DNA of 64,000 bases, from the NCBI GenBank assembly GCA_949299545.1, contig CASGAM010000034.1, positions 18,307 through 82,306 on the forward strand. Reading direction: 5' to 3'. A model generated the notes under the pieces. It did no database searches. It was not told the origin of the DNA and saw only the letters and a list, made by a program, of their open reading frames with translations. Positions 15,695-24,193 of this stretch are shown piece after piece. Origin of the DNA: an uncultured Prevotellaceae bacterium (GTDB taxonomy: Bacteria > Bacteroidota > Bacteroidia > Bacteroidales > Bacteroidaceae). The first letter of the stretch is position 1. Each line of letters opens with the position of its first letter. A program made the translations under genes and the position numbers.

Positions 15695-16795
15695 ATGACG
15701 TTATATCCTAAAATGATTATGGATGCACTGGCAACAGTGCGTTATCCCGGAACAGGGAAAAATATTGTGGAAGCCGGAATGGTGGAGGATGATCTCCGTA
15801 TCAGCGGGCTGCACGTTAGCTTCTCTCTGATATTCGATAAACCTACCGATCCATTCCTGAGGTCAATCATCAAAGCGGCTGAGGCGGCTATTCACGCTTA
15901 TGTCGGCAAAGAGGTGGAAGTAGAAATCAAAACGAAGACATTACAGGCTCCACGACCGGAAGTAGGACAACTGTTACCCGGTGTGAAGAATATCATTGCT
16001 GTTTCTTCCGGAAAAGGCGGTGTCGGCAAATCTACGGTCGCCGCAAATCTTGCTGTGGCGTTGGCAAGGTTGGGATATAAGGTCGGACTGCTCGATACGG
16101 ACATCTTTGGTCCGAGTATGCCGAAGATGTTACGGGTAGAAGATGCGCATCCGTATGCCGAACGTATTGACGGGCGGGATCTCATCATTCCCATAGAAAG
16201 TTATGGCATCAAGATGCTTTCCATCGGTTTCTTTGTCAATCCTGACCAAGCAACGCTTTGGCGGGGCGCAATGGCCTGCAATGCGTTGAAACAGTTGATT
16301 GGTGATGCTCATTGGGGCAACCTGGACTATTTTATCCTTGATACACCACCGGGAACGAGTGATATACACCTGACGTTAGTACAGACGTTGCCTATTACGG
16401 GAGCGGTCATCGTGAGTACGCCTCAGAATGTGGCGTTGGCCGATGCGCGCAAAGGTATCAATATGTATCAGAACGAGAAAGTTAATGTGCCTATTCTCGG
16501 TTTGGTGGAGAATATGTCTTGGTTTACGCCGGCCGAACTGCCCGACCACAAATATTATTTGTTCGGGAAAGAAGGTGTCAAACGTTTGGCGGAAGAAATG
16601 CACGTGCCGTTGTTAGGGCAGATTCCTATTGTGCAGAGCATTTGCGAGAATGGCGACAAGGGAACACCTGAGGTGCTTGATGATGACAGTGTGACGGGGC
16701 AAGCGTTCATGGAGTTTGCGCGCCGTGTGGTGGCAGAGACGGAACGTCGCAATGCCGAACAGGAGCCCACACATATCGTGGAAGTGAAGAAGTAA
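15695..16795 (+). CDS. Mrp/NBP35-family P-loop ATPase
   Basis: This 366-residue cytoplasmic protein belongs to the Mrp (ApbC) group of iron-sulfur cluster carriers. An N-terminal MIP18/DUF59 domain (about 1-80) is followed by the ATPase domain, with the deviant Walker A GKGGVGKS at 106-113, switch segment LLDTDIFGPSMPKML, and DTPPGTSDIHLT. Many Mrp proteins have a C-terminal CxxC that holds the bridging cluster; in the matching place here the sequence is VENMSWFTPAELPDHKYYLF, with no CxxC. A role in Fe-S assembly is therefore less certain than for ApbC of enterics, although the domain layout is the same. It follows trmB by 26 bp and is closed by a terminator. Confidence 0.9.
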   Translation: MTLYPKMIMDALATVRYPGTGKNIVEAGMVEDDLRISGLHVSFSLIFDKPTDPFLRSIIKAAEAAIHAYVGKEVEVEIKTKTLQAPRPEVGQLLPGVKNIIAVSSGKGGVGKSTVAANLAVALARLGYKVGLLDTDIFGPSMPKMLRVEDAHPYAERIDGRDLIIPIESYGIKMLSIGFFVNPDQATLWRGAMACNALKQLIGDAHWGNLDYFILDTPPGTSDIHLTLVQTLPITGAVIVSTPQNVALADARKGINMYQNEKVNVPILGLVENMSWFTPAELPDHKYYLFGKEGVKRLAEEMHVPLLGQIPIVQSICENGDKGTPEVLDDDSVTGQAFMEFARRVVAETERRNAEQEPTHIVEVKK

Positions 16796-16838
16796 GTAAT
16801 GCCGTGCCGTGTTCTCGGCACATAGATATTGTCTTTTC

Positions 16839-16889
16839 CCCGGTTCGGTATGAGAACGTTTAGTTTCTGTACCGTGCCGGGTGTTTTTT
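16839..16889 (+). terminator. Terminator after the Mrp-type gene
   Basis: CCCGG..CGGTA (16839-16850) pairs with TACCG..CCGGG (16870-16881) around a 2x2 internal mismatch, followed by TGTTTTTTG. Confidence 0.75.
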
Positions 16890-16963
16890 GAACATTATAG
16901 GAAGTAATAAGTCGGCAGTGTCTTCCTGAAAAGGTTTTGTTGGAGAAATTTTAAGATTGTCTT

Positions 16964-18355
16964 ATGATAAAAAAGGAAGAAAACAAAGGTCAGGTCATAG
17001 GCGATTTGAAGTGGGACGGATTGCATGGGCACAGGCTTCTATACGCCGTGATAGCAATCTTCTCCGGTTTGTTCCTGTCTGTCATTGACGGGACCATTTG
17101 CAATGTAGCGCTTCCGAGTATCGCTGCGGAATTGGCTATTTCTTCGTCTGATTCGGTCTGGATTGTAAATGCTTTCCAGTTGGTCATTGTGATGACACTC
17201 TTGCCATTTTCTTCGATGGGCGAATTGTATGGCTTTAAGAAAACCTACCTTTGCGGCTTGGTTTTCTTTACGGTTGGTTCATTGTTTTGTGCCTTGTCAT
17301 GGTCGTTGCCTTCTTTGGTAGCGGCACGCATGTTTCAAGGATTGGGAGCTGCCATGATTATGAGTGTCAATGGTTCATTGGTACGGCTTATTTATCCGCG
17401 CCGCCATCTGACTAAAGGTTTCGGATTGAATGCCACAATTGTTGCTTTGGCGTCTGTAGCGGGGCCTACATTGTCGGCTGCTATCCTTTCTGTCGCATCG
17501 TGGCCGTGGCTTTTTGCAGTCAACTTGCCTGTAGGCATACTGACGTTTATTTTGGCGAAACGTTTCTTGCCGCAAAATGCGGTGAAGATTGCAGGGCGTC
17601 GTTTCGATTGGCGCTCGGCATGTCTTAACGCAGCTACTTTTGGCTTGTTTATCGGTTGTATCGAGGCGTTCTCACATGGCATACAGCCTGTCTGGATATG
17701 CATGGCCTTTATATTGTTGGCATTGGTCGGTACTAAGTTCGTTATGACGCAGTTGCGTCAGACTTATCCGATGTTGCCGTTTGACTTGTTGCGTATTCCT
17801 GTTTTTTCTTTGTCTGTGGCGACCAGTATCGTCTCATTTATGGCTCAAATGTTGGCCATGATTGCTTTGCCTTTTATGTTCCATGTGACATTCGGCATGA
17901 ATGCGGTTGAAACAGGACTGTTAATGACCGCTTGGCCGCTGGTGATTGTTTTTGTCGGACCGATAGCGGGAATCCTTGCTGCGAAGATACATCCTGGAAT
18001 ATTAGGTGGGATAGGTTTGCTGATAATGAGTGTCGGTTGCTTCTTGTTGGCATACGTTCCGGCCGGGACGGATTATTCGGGGCTCGTTTGGCGAATGATG
18101 TTGTGCGGCTTGGGCTTTGGTTTGTTCCAGTCTCCCAATAATCATTTGATATTGACCTCGGCTCCTGCCTATCGGAGTGGGGGAGCCAGTGGCATGCAGG
18201 CCATGGCGCGATTAGTGGGGCAGACAGCAGGTGCTGCATTGGTCGCCTTGTTCTTTCATTTCCTCGGAGATACAGCTTCGCATGAGGCCATGCTGTTGGC
18301 CGGCATCATGACACTTTGCGGCAGTGTCGTTTCATGTGTGCGTTCTAAAGTGTGA
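16964..18355 (+). CDS. MFS multidrug efflux transporter, DHA2-type
   Basis: This 463-residue inner-membrane protein has about 14 predicted helices, the count typical of the EmrB/QacA (DHA2) drug:proton antiporters. The first helix holds LFLSVIDGTICNVALPSIAAEL, whose core matches the DHA2 motif D1 with its Asp. The loop after helix 2 carries GELYGFKKTYLCG, a form of MFS motif A, and the fifth helix region has ASVAGPTLSAAILS, a motif C form typical of antiporters. It stands alone, with terminators or opposite-strand genes on either side and no membrane-fusion partner or regulator nearby. The substrate is unknown. Confidence 0.9.
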   Translation: MIKKEENKGQVIGDLKWDGLHGHRLLYAVIAIFSGLFLSVIDGTICNVALPSIAAELAISSSDSVWIVNAFQLVIVMTLLPFSSMGELYGFKKTYLCGLVFFTVGSLFCALSWSLPSLVAARMFQGLGAAMIMSVNGSLVRLIYPRRHLTKGFGLNATIVALASVAGPTLSAAILSVASWPWLFAVNLPVGILTFILAKRFLPQNAVKIAGRRFDWRSACLNAATFGLFIGCIEAFSHGIQPVWICMAFILLALVGTKFVMTQLRQTYPMLPFDLLRIPVFSLSVATSIVSFMAQMLAMIALPFMFHVTFGMNAVETGLLMTAWPLVIVFVGPIAGILAAKIHPGILGGIGLLIMSVGCFLLAYVPAGTDYSGLVWRMMLCGLGFGLFQSPNNHLILTSAPAYRSGGASGMQAMARLVGQTAGAALVALFFHFLGDTASHEAMLLAGIMTLCGSVVSCVRSKV

Positions 18356-18416
18356 AAGAAAGATGGGGATATGATAATATACCTGTATGTAAGATTCGTG
18401 GGAAGGAAAACAGTTC

Positions 18417-19421
18417 CTATTGTTTGAAGTCTTTGACGATACCTTGGCATATCCAGTCGGCCAGTGCTTGTCGGTTGCTTTCAAGAATCAGCCGTTGGCG
18501 GTCTTTGGCATTCTGGATATTTCCCAGTTCAAGAAAAACAGCCGGTGGGGTAGTGTTTTTGAGAACATACAGGTTGCGTTCGCTGACAGTACCATAAAAG
18601 CCACGGTTGGGCTGGTGCTGGTCATACTTGTTGTCAAAGGTGCGGTGAATGTTGTCTGCCAGTCTTTTACCGAATCTGCTGCCTTTGCAATGGTAGAAGA
18701 ACACATCCACACGGTCGCCTTTTCCTCGACTGTCTACGTGTATAAATACGGCACGTTTGTAACGTTCCTTGTCTCTCCATGTCAGTTTGTTGATGGCATC
18801 GCATCGCTGTTTGAGTCTTGCCAGCTGGTCTAAAGGTATGGGGCGACCCATGCAGGTCTCGCGTTTGCTGTTGTTGAGATATCTGTCGCTGCGGATACCG
18901 TCTTTGGCGTCCTGTATGATGAAATGTACCGTGGCACCACGTTGCATGAGGCTGCGTCCTAAACGCAGGATAATATCATAAGCGTATTCATCTTCGTGAA
19001 GTTCGTATTTACCAACCCGACCGATAGCGCCCGGATCGGGCCCTCCATGCCCGCTCACAAGATACAGGCAGGCGCCTTTCAGTTCGTCGGAGATAACTTT
19101 TACTTGTTGGTGTGCTTTCCCGAATAAAGGTTCGCTTATGGTTCTTTGTGTTTTCTTTCTTTGGGGGGAATCGCTTTCTGGTAAGGTCGCAGAACCTGTA
19201 GGCAGTATATATGTACGCCCTAAAACTAATCCACCATCTTTGGTCAGTTTGTTCTTGTTTATCCTGAGAAACTCTTTACGCAATGCCGGTGTGTTACAGT
19301 TGTACCGCCTGAGAAAACTCATTATGCCATCGCCTTCTTTAGGCTTTGCACGTTGTTGTGCATTGGCAGTGGCATAACCGGCGAGCAGGAAAATCAGAAT
19401 AATGATGCGTATTTTGTTCAT
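18417..19421 (-). CDS. N-acetylmuramoyl-L-alanine amidase, exported
   Basis: This 334-residue protein has a signal peptide (MNKIRIIILIFLLAGYATAN, then AQQ). A short N-terminal module (about 28-75, GDGIMSFLRRYNCN to GRTYILP) resembles a LysM-like wall-binding segment but is divergent. The zinc-dependent Amidase_3 domain follows (about 115-330). Candidate zinc ligands are H125 in LVSGHGGPDPGA and E143 in LHEDEYAYDI, then the His of FIHVDSRG. The catalytic Glu lies in FLELGNIQN. The enzyme cleaves the amide between MurNAc and the stem peptide in the periplasm. The ATG at 19421 was chosen because it opens the signal peptide and because a promoter box lies only 5 bp upstream. Confidence 0.9.
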   Translation of the reverse strand: MNKIRIIILIFLLAGYATANAQQRAKPKEGDGIMSFLRRYNCNTPALRKEFLRINKNKLTKDGGLVLGRTYILPTGSATLPESDSPQRKKTQRTISEPLFGKAHQQVKVISDELKGACLYLVSGHGGPDPGAIGRVGKYELHEDEYAYDIILRLGRSLMQRGATVHFIIQDAKDGIRSDRYLNNSKRETCMGRPIPLDQLARLKQRCDAINKLTWRDKERYKRAVFIHVDSRGKGDRVDVFFYHCKGSRFGKRLADNIHRTFDNKYDQHQPNRGFYGTVSERNLYVLKNTTPPAVFLELGNIQNAKDRQRLILESNRQALADWICQGIVKDFKQ

Positions 19422-19426
19422 GCATG

Positions 19427-19434
19427 CAAAAATA
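19427..19434 (-). promoter_or_regulatory. Amidase promoter box, leaderless geometry
   Basis: Minus-strand TATTTTTG ends 5 bp before the ATG at 19421. As Bacteroidetes transcripts start a few bases past this box, the mRNA would begin at or next to the start codon. Confidence 0.55.
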
Positions 19435-19460
19435 CGAAATTTATTTTTCTTTTTCCACAT

Positions 19461-19499
19461 AAAAAAGAAGGCTGCCTCATTTTTTGTTTGAGACAGCCT
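19461..19499 (-). terminator. Terminator after kduI
   Basis: AGGCTGCCTCA (19469-19479) and TGAGACAGCCT (19489-19499); on the minus strand an 11-bp stem with one G-U, followed by TCTTTTTTAT. The same stem sequence recurs after the last gene of the window at 63.6 kb. Confidence 0.85.
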
Positions 19500-19533
19500 A
19501 ATATGGTTCGAGAAATGAATTGCAACGGAGTCT

Positions 19534-20469
19534 TTATTTCATGTCTAAATACTCTACTTTGTCCATATCACCATAGTCCAGATTCTCGCCGGCCATACCC
19601 CAAATAAACATATAGTTGCTTGTTCCAGCAGCGGCATGGATAGACCATTCAGGCGACATGATGGCTTGTTCGTTGTGTAACCAAACGAGACGTTCTTCCT
19701 GAGGTTCACCCATCAGGTGGCAGATGGCGTTGCCTTCCGGAACGTTGAAATAGAAATATGCTTCGATGCGGCGGCTATGCGTATGTGCCGGCATAGTGTT
19801 CCATACACTGCCCGGTTTCAGTTCCGTCAGCCCCATTTGTAACTGGCAGGTGCCGCCATTCTTCGCTTTTTCGAGTACCGGCTTTATCATCAGCTGGTTG
19901 ATGACGCGATCATTGCTTTCTTCCATTTTCCCGGCTTTCAGACGATTGGCCTGCGTCGCTTTCTTGTTATCGGGATTGCAACTCAATAATTGAGTGGCGT
20001 AGCTGCGATGGGCTGTAGCAGAGTTAATATAGAACTTAGCCGGTTTTGACGGGTCAATGCTCTTGAATGTTACTTTTTTGTTGCCGCTGCCTACATACAG
20101 GGCATCTTTAAAGTTCAGACTGTATTCTTTACCGTCAACGGTTACTATCCCGTCACCACCGATATTAATAACGCCAAGTTCGCGCGCAAACAAGAAATAA
20201 GGTGCTTTCAGAGGGTCAATGGTTTCTAATTTCAAGGTCTTGTTGACTGGCATGGCGCCACCGAAGATGAAACGGTCATACATGGAATAAGTGACATTAA
20301 TTTCATCGGCAACCATGACTTTCTCCATAACGAAGGCCTCGCGCAGGCGTTGTGTGTCGTATGTCTTGACATCGAGAGGGTTGCAAGCCACTTGCATTTT
20401 GTAGTTTACTTGTGCGTTGCCGGATATTGCAATCGCGCCAAGGCACAGGGTTAAAATAGTTTTTTTCAT
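19534..20469 (-). CDS. kduI: 5-keto-4-deoxyuronate isomerase with a signal peptide
   Basis: This 311-residue cupin enzyme converts 5-keto-4-deoxyuronate to 3-deoxy-D-glycero-2,5-hexodiulosonate in the breakdown of unsaturated uronic acids from pectin and related polymers. Family sequence is clear throughout: [57 protein letters not shown] (metal-binding HTH and Glu), [12 protein letters not shown] and [16 protein letters not shown]. Unlike the usual cytoplasmic enzyme, it opens with a Sec signal peptide ([20 protein letters not shown]), so it is predicted to act in the periplasm. A short extra segment lies near residue 190 (EKAKNGG region). The gene follows an orphan PTS IIC-like transporter by 73 bp on the same strand, suggesting a shared role in uronate use. 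Confidence 0.92.
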   Translation of the reverse strand: MKKTILTLCLGAIAISGNAQVNYKMQVACNPLDVKTYDTQRLREAFVMEKVMVADEINVTYSMYDRFIFGGAMPVNKTLKLETIDPLKAPYFLFARELGVINIGGDGIVTVDGKEYSLNFKDALYVGSGNKKVTFKSIDPSKPAKFYINSATAHRSYATQLLSCNPDNKKATQANRLKAGKMEESNDRVINQLMIKPVLEKAKNGGTCQLQMGLTELKPGSVWNTMPAHTHSRRIEAYFYFNVPEGNAICHLMGEPQEERLVWLHNEQAIMSPEWSIHAAAGTSNYMFIWGMAGENLDYGDMDKVEYLDMK

Positions 20470-20542
20470 ATCTGATTTTTTAATGATTGGTCTTTCTGTT
20501 GTTTGCTATATAATTATAAATGTATAGTACCTAATAGGATGT

Positions 20543-21922
20543 TTACCATTTGCCTCTTATGATGGAACGTCTGTTCCACCACATCAGGCCTGCCGTACAT
20601 ACAACAAGAATGGCCGGGCCTATGATACGGATGCTGTGCGTGAGGTGGAAAATTATCCAAGCCAGCGGGCTGGAGGCAAAATCAAGCGCACCGCCTTTGA
20701 AGCCATCTGGAATTTGTACGGCTGTATCTTTTGTTATTTCATAAACATCTTTTGCAGCGCTTGTGAAATAAGGAGCAAGGTTTGTTACAAAATACAAGCC
20801 GATAGTCATCATAATCAGGCCGATGATAAAGGTCTTTAGAACGTTGCCTTTTGTTATGGGCAGTATTAATGGGAATACATAAAACATGCCCGCCAAGGAT
20901 GCTAACGGCAGAAACTGGTTGCCCGGTAGGATAACAGCCAAGAACAGGGTCACCGGAATGAGTAGAAGCGAAACTACCAATGTGGCCGGATGCCCGATAA
21001 CCAAAGCGGGACTCATGCCAATGTGTAAGCCTGCTTTTTCACCAAACTTATTGGCGATGATTTCGCGCGTGGCATCTGAGATAGGGCGGAGTCCTTCAAT
21101 AAACAAACTGGTAATACGAGGTATCAGTTCCATGACGGCTCCCATTTTTATACCTAAACCTAAAATGCCGGGAATGCCGTCAATCAGTTCCTTTGAATCT
21201 TTGCATGCCAAAGCTCCGATACCGCATCCGACAAGCACGCCGAGGAAAAGTGGTTCACCGAGTAACCCGAATTTCTTTTTCATGCCTTCGGCATCAATGT
21301 TCAACTTGTCAAAACCAGGAATCAAGTCGAGTAGTTTGTTTATCACAATGGCGAAAGGCATAAATCCTTGGCAAAAAGGTTGAGGAATGGAAATGCCGTC
21401 CATTTTTTCATAGAACTTCTGGAACTTCGGGGCGGTATAGTCGGCTGCCACCAATGTGACAATATAACAGATAATGGCTGCAAAGAATCCCCACGCAATG
21501 TTATCCATTGTATAATATACCATAGCTCCTATGAATGCAAAATGCCAATAATTCCATAAGTCAATATTTACGGTTTTGGTCGTTTTGGTAAGCAACATAA
21601 TGACATTGACTAATAAGCATACGGGAATGATAAAGGCTCCGACTGATGTATTATATGCAACGGCAGCAGCTGCCGGCCAACCCATGTCGAATACTTCAAG
21701 ATTCAGATGGTAAATGTCCACCACTTTTGACAAGGCAGGACTTAAACTCGTGGTTAGCAGTGCTGTGATGACAGATAAACCTACGAAACCGACGCCTACA
21801 TAAAGGCCGCTTTTAAGTGATTTGCTAAAACTGATTTTTATACAGACGCCAAGAATCGTGAATATGATTGGCATCATTACTGCGGCGCCGAGGCCAATGA
21901 TGTAACTGAAAACAGCTTCCAT
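20543..21922 (-). CDS. GatC-like PTS transporter subunit IIC, orphan
   Basis: This 459-residue inner-membrane protein resembles the galactitol/SGAT-type EIIC family. It has about ten hydrophobic segments, starting MEAVFSYIIGLGAAVMMPII, with family-like stretches DMGWPAAAAVAYNTSVGAFI, GLGIKMGAVMELIPRI, EGLRPISDATREII and GMSPALVIGHPATLV. In a PTS this subunit carries the sugar while EIIB phosphorylates it. No EIIA, EIIB, EI or HPr gene lies in the window, and Bacteroidales usually lack a complete PTS, so the protein may work as a PTS-independent carrier. The kduI gene follows on the same strand. The substrate is unknown; a uronate or deoxyuronate is a reasonable guess from the neighbour only. 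Confidence 0.85.
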   Translation of the reverse strand: MEAVFSYIIGLGAAVMMPIIFTILGVCIKISFSKSLKSGLYVGVGFVGLSVITALLTTSLSPALSKVVDIYHLNLEVFDMGWPAAAAVAYNTSVGAFIIPVCLLVNVIMLLTKTTKTVNIDLWNYWHFAFIGAMVYYTMDNIAWGFFAAIICYIVTLVAADYTAPKFQKFYEKMDGISIPQPFCQGFMPFAIVINKLLDLIPGFDKLNIDAEGMKKKFGLLGEPLFLGVLVGCGIGALACKDSKELIDGIPGILGLGIKMGAVMELIPRITSLFIEGLRPISDATREIIANKFGEKAGLHIGMSPALVIGHPATLVVSLLLIPVTLFLAVILPGNQFLPLASLAGMFYVFPLILPITKGNVLKTFIIGLIMMTIGLYFVTNLAPYFTSAAKDVYEITKDTAVQIPDGFKGGALDFASSPLAWIIFHLTHSIRIIGPAILVVCTAGLMWWNRRSIIRGKW

Positions 21923-21959
21923 AATTAGTTTTTCTATTGGTATTGATGTGATTTGTTGG

Positions 21960-21967
21960 CAAAAATA
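21960..21967 (-). promoter_or_regulatory. Promoter box of the EIIC-kduI unit
   Basis: Minus-strand TATTTTTG, an exact TAnnTTTG, 37 bp before the ATG at 21922. It overlaps the end of the T run of the folA terminator. Confidence 0.6.
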
Positions 21968-22011
21968 AAAAAAATATATGGGTTTTCCAAATATAAGTTT
22001 GTAAACCCATA
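21966..22011 (-). terminator. Terminator after folA
   Basis: TATGGGTTT (21977-21985) pairs with AAACCCATA (22003-22011). On the minus strand it is followed by a long T-rich run. A second hairpin (GGAAAACA / TGTTTTCC, 22021-22045) overlaps the folA stop codon. Confidence 0.8.
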
Positions 22012-22032
22012 ATATAAAGGGGAAAACAGCGA

Positions 22033-22533
22033 TCAGGTGTTTTCCGATTTTCTGATGTAGTCTTTAAAACAGAATTTGTATTGGTGTTTCTCATCCCTTC
22101 CATGTGTTTCACTTTTGCAAATCGTCCACTGGTTATTATCTATATCAGGGAAATAAGCATCGGCATTGGTCGGGATGTCTGCTACATGAGTAAGATAAAG
22201 ACGGTCTGCGTAAGTTATGGCCTCGTTATATAAGCTTGCACCTCCTATAATAAAGATTTCTTTATCTTCTTTGCAGGCGTCAAGGGCATCTTTTAGACAT
22301 TTGTAATGTTCTGCCCCTGTGAATGATATGTTTTCTTGTTTGCTCAATACGATATTGCGTCGGTTGGGGAGCGCACCTTTTGGTAGAGATTCAAACGTAT
22401 TGCGTCCCATGATGATGGTATGTCCGCTTGTGAGGGTTTTGAAACGTTTTAAATCGTCCGGTAACCAATAAATAAGTTTGTTTTGGTACCCGATGGCATT
22501 GTTTTCTGCTACGGCTGCGATGATTGATAACAT
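22033..22533 (-). CDS. folA: Dihydrofolate reductase
   Basis: This 166-residue enzyme reduces dihydrofolate with NADPH. Landmarks are MLSIIAAVAENNAIGYQNKL, the substrate-site LPDDLKRFKTLTSGHTIIMGRNTFESL, NRRNIVLS, and the NADPH-binding IFIIGGASLYNEAI. The catalytic acid is the first Asp of the WLPDDLKRF segment. The length is typical. It follows thyA by 12 bp, the common thyA-folA pairing in which the reductase regenerates the folate used up by thymidylate synthase. Confidence 0.97.
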   Translation of the reverse strand: MLSIIAAVAENNAIGYQNKLIYWLPDDLKRFKTLTSGHTIIMGRNTFESLPKGALPNRRNIVLSKQENISFTGAEHYKCLKDALDACKEDKEIFIIGGASLYNEAITYADRLYLTHVADIPTNADAYFPDIDNNQWTICKSETHGRDEKHQYKFCFKDYIRKSENT

Positions 22534-22545
22534 GGTTGATATGTT

Positions 22546-23340
22546 TTAAACAGATACTTTGCCTGCAATGTGCGGCCATGGATTATAATCTGTCAATTCA
22601 AAATCTTCGTATTTGAAGTCGAAAATGTTTTTGACAGAAGGATTTATTTTCATCTTTGGTAGTGGGCGCGGTTCTCTGGTAAGTTGTAATTTTACTTGCT
22701 CAAGATGATCTTTGTAGATGTGAGTGTCGCCTAAAGTATGTATGAAGTCACCGACCTTAAGTCCTGTAACTTGCGCTGTCATCATTAATAAAAGTGCATA
22801 CGAGGCTATGTTAAACGGGACACCGAGGAATGTATCAGCGCTTCGTTGGTACAGTTGCAGGCTCAGGCGTCCGTTGGCAACGTAAAACTGGAAAAAGGCA
22901 TGGCATGGCGGCAGGTTCATGTTGTCAAGGTCGCCGACATTCCATGAACTGACAATGATGCGGCGAGAATCAGGATTATGCTTGATGGTGTCTATCGCTT
23001 CTTGAATTTGGTCAATGAAGCCTCCTTTGTAGTCAGGCCATGATCTCCATTGATAACCGTATATATGACCTAAGTCTCCGCTCTCGTCTGCCCATTCATT
23101 CCAGATTCTGACACCGTTTTCCTGGAGATATTTCACGTTTGTGTCGCCTTTTAGGAACCAGAGTAGTTCGTATATGATGGATTTTAGGTGTAGTTTTTTT
23201 GTCGTCAGCAGTGGAAACCCTTCATCTAAATTGAATCTCATTTGATGTCCGAAGACACTGATGGTGCCTGTACCAGTACGGTCGTTCTTTTCAACACCTT
23301 CATGAAGGATGCGTTGTAATAGGTCGAGATATTGTTTCAT
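22546..23340 (-). CDS. thyA: Thymidylate synthase
   Basis: This 264-residue enzyme methylates dUMP to dTMP with methylene-tetrahydrofolate. The nucleophilic Cys is in [12 protein letters not shown], and the dUMP-binding segments are [32 protein letters not shown] and [12 protein letters not shown]. The length equals that of E. coli ThyA (264). It is the middle gene of a three-gene minus-strand unit: an unknown membrane protein 27 bp upstream, and folA 12 bp downstream. Confidence 0.98.
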   Translation of the reverse strand: MKQYLDLLQRILHEGVEKNDRTGTGTISVFGHQMRFNLDEGFPLLTTKKLHLKSIIYELLWFLKGDTNVKYLQENGVRIWNEWADESGDLGHIYGYQWRSWPDYKGGFIDQIQEAIDTIKHNPDSRRIIVSSWNVGDLDNMNLPPCHAFFQFYVANGRLSLQLYQRSADTFLGVPFNIASYALLLMMTAQVTGLKVGDFIHTLGDTHIYKDHLEQVKLQLTREPRPLPKMKINPSVKNIFDFKYEDFELTDYNPWPHIAGKVSV

Positions 23341-23367
23341 GATGTTTGAATGTTTGCTATTTGTAGC

Positions 23368-23973
23368 TTATGGGGTGTTCGTGTTTTGGTTGTTTTCTTC
23401 ATCTTTCTGCTGTTGTTTGTATTGCTTCCATTTGATGGCGCCTAACGCCAACAAAATAGTACCGCCGATAAGCAGAATGTTCCAACCGAAAATACCATAG
23501 AAGAGCAGTAGTAATACGCCGCTGACAATCTGGTTGGCAGATTGGAACTTTAGAATTTTTGAGGCGTTAACGTTCGCGGCGTTTTGGTCATACGTGTGGA
23601 AGCCGGCTTGTTTCGCTTTTTGTTTCTCGCGTCCCAGCTTATACAACAGTATGATGATGGCGACAATGGCGGCAAGCGGGAATAAAAAAATCAAGGCAAG
23701 GGTGGCAAATAATAATATGCCCGTCATGTTTAACGCGTTTGTTAATAATCGCAAAAAGCTATTGTCTGAAGAAAAACCGTCTCCCACCCAATCTTCAGTT
23801 TCGTCTATTTCTGTATCAGACGATGAAGGGCAATATTGAGAGGTCGTGTCTGAGAATGCGGTGATACCAACGTTTGTACTGTCTTGTCCATTGCTATAGA
23901 CCGGGAATAGTAAGAATGAGAAAATCAAGAATAGAAATTGTCGGATTATCCATGTTGGACTTGCCATCTTCAT
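23368..23973 (-). CDS. Membrane protein of unknown function upstream of thyA
   Basis: This 201-residue protein has an N-terminal hydrophobic segment (about 9-27, IIRQFLFLIFSFLLFPVYS, probably a signal peptide). A Ser/Thr/Asp-rich stretch of about 50 residues follows. A strong membrane region lies at about 84-112 (GILLFATLALIFLFPLAAIV), then a basic loop (KLGREKQKAKQAG). A second membrane pair lies at about 147-178, and the tail is Gln/Asn-rich. I do not recognise a family. A promoter box lies just upstream, and thyA starts 27 bp after the stop, so it appears to lead the thyA-folA transcript. A start at 23967 is also possible. Confidence 0.75.
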   Translation of the reverse strand: MKMASPTWIIRQFLFLIFSFLLFPVYSNGQDSTNVGITAFSDTTSQYCPSSSDTEIDETEDWVGDGFSSDNSFLRLLTNALNMTGILLFATLALIFLFPLAAIVAIIILLYKLGREKQKAKQAGFHTYDQNAANVNASKILKFQSANQIVSGVLLLLFYGIFGWNILLIGGTILLALGAIKWKQYKQQQKDEENNQNTNTP

Positions 23974-23993
23974 TTGGTTTTATTTGTTTTGCA

Positions 23994-24001
23994 CAAATAT
24001 A
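23994..24001 (-). promoter_or_regulatory. Promoter box of the membrane protein-thyA-folA unit
   Basis: Minus-strand TATATTTG, an exact TAnnTTTG, 20 bp before the start at 23973. Confidence 0.55.
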
Positions 24002-24070
24002 CACAAACTCGTTCAAATAGGCATAAATTTAGGAAGAATAATTCAATGTACTGGAGTTTCGTAAAGAATG

Positions 24071-24130
24071 TAATACGTTATTATTGGACTGTTACTTATT
24101 ACTTTCTTATAATACGTCATAATAGGACGG
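24071..24130 (+). repeat. Pair of 21-bp imperfect direct repeats upstream of the RNA methyltransferase
   Basis: TAATACGTTATTATTGGAC at 24071 and TAATACGTCATAATAGGAC at 24110; 17 of 21 bases agree over the full unit and the offset is 39 bp. The first copy is itself a near-palindrome (TAATA-CGT-TATTA). They end 63 bp before the start codon at 24194. Confidence 0.55.
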
Positions 24131-24193
24131 TCATGTTGCAGATGCCGTTTTTTTTCTTTAATTTTATCTCATTAATTAAGTTATAGGAATCAA

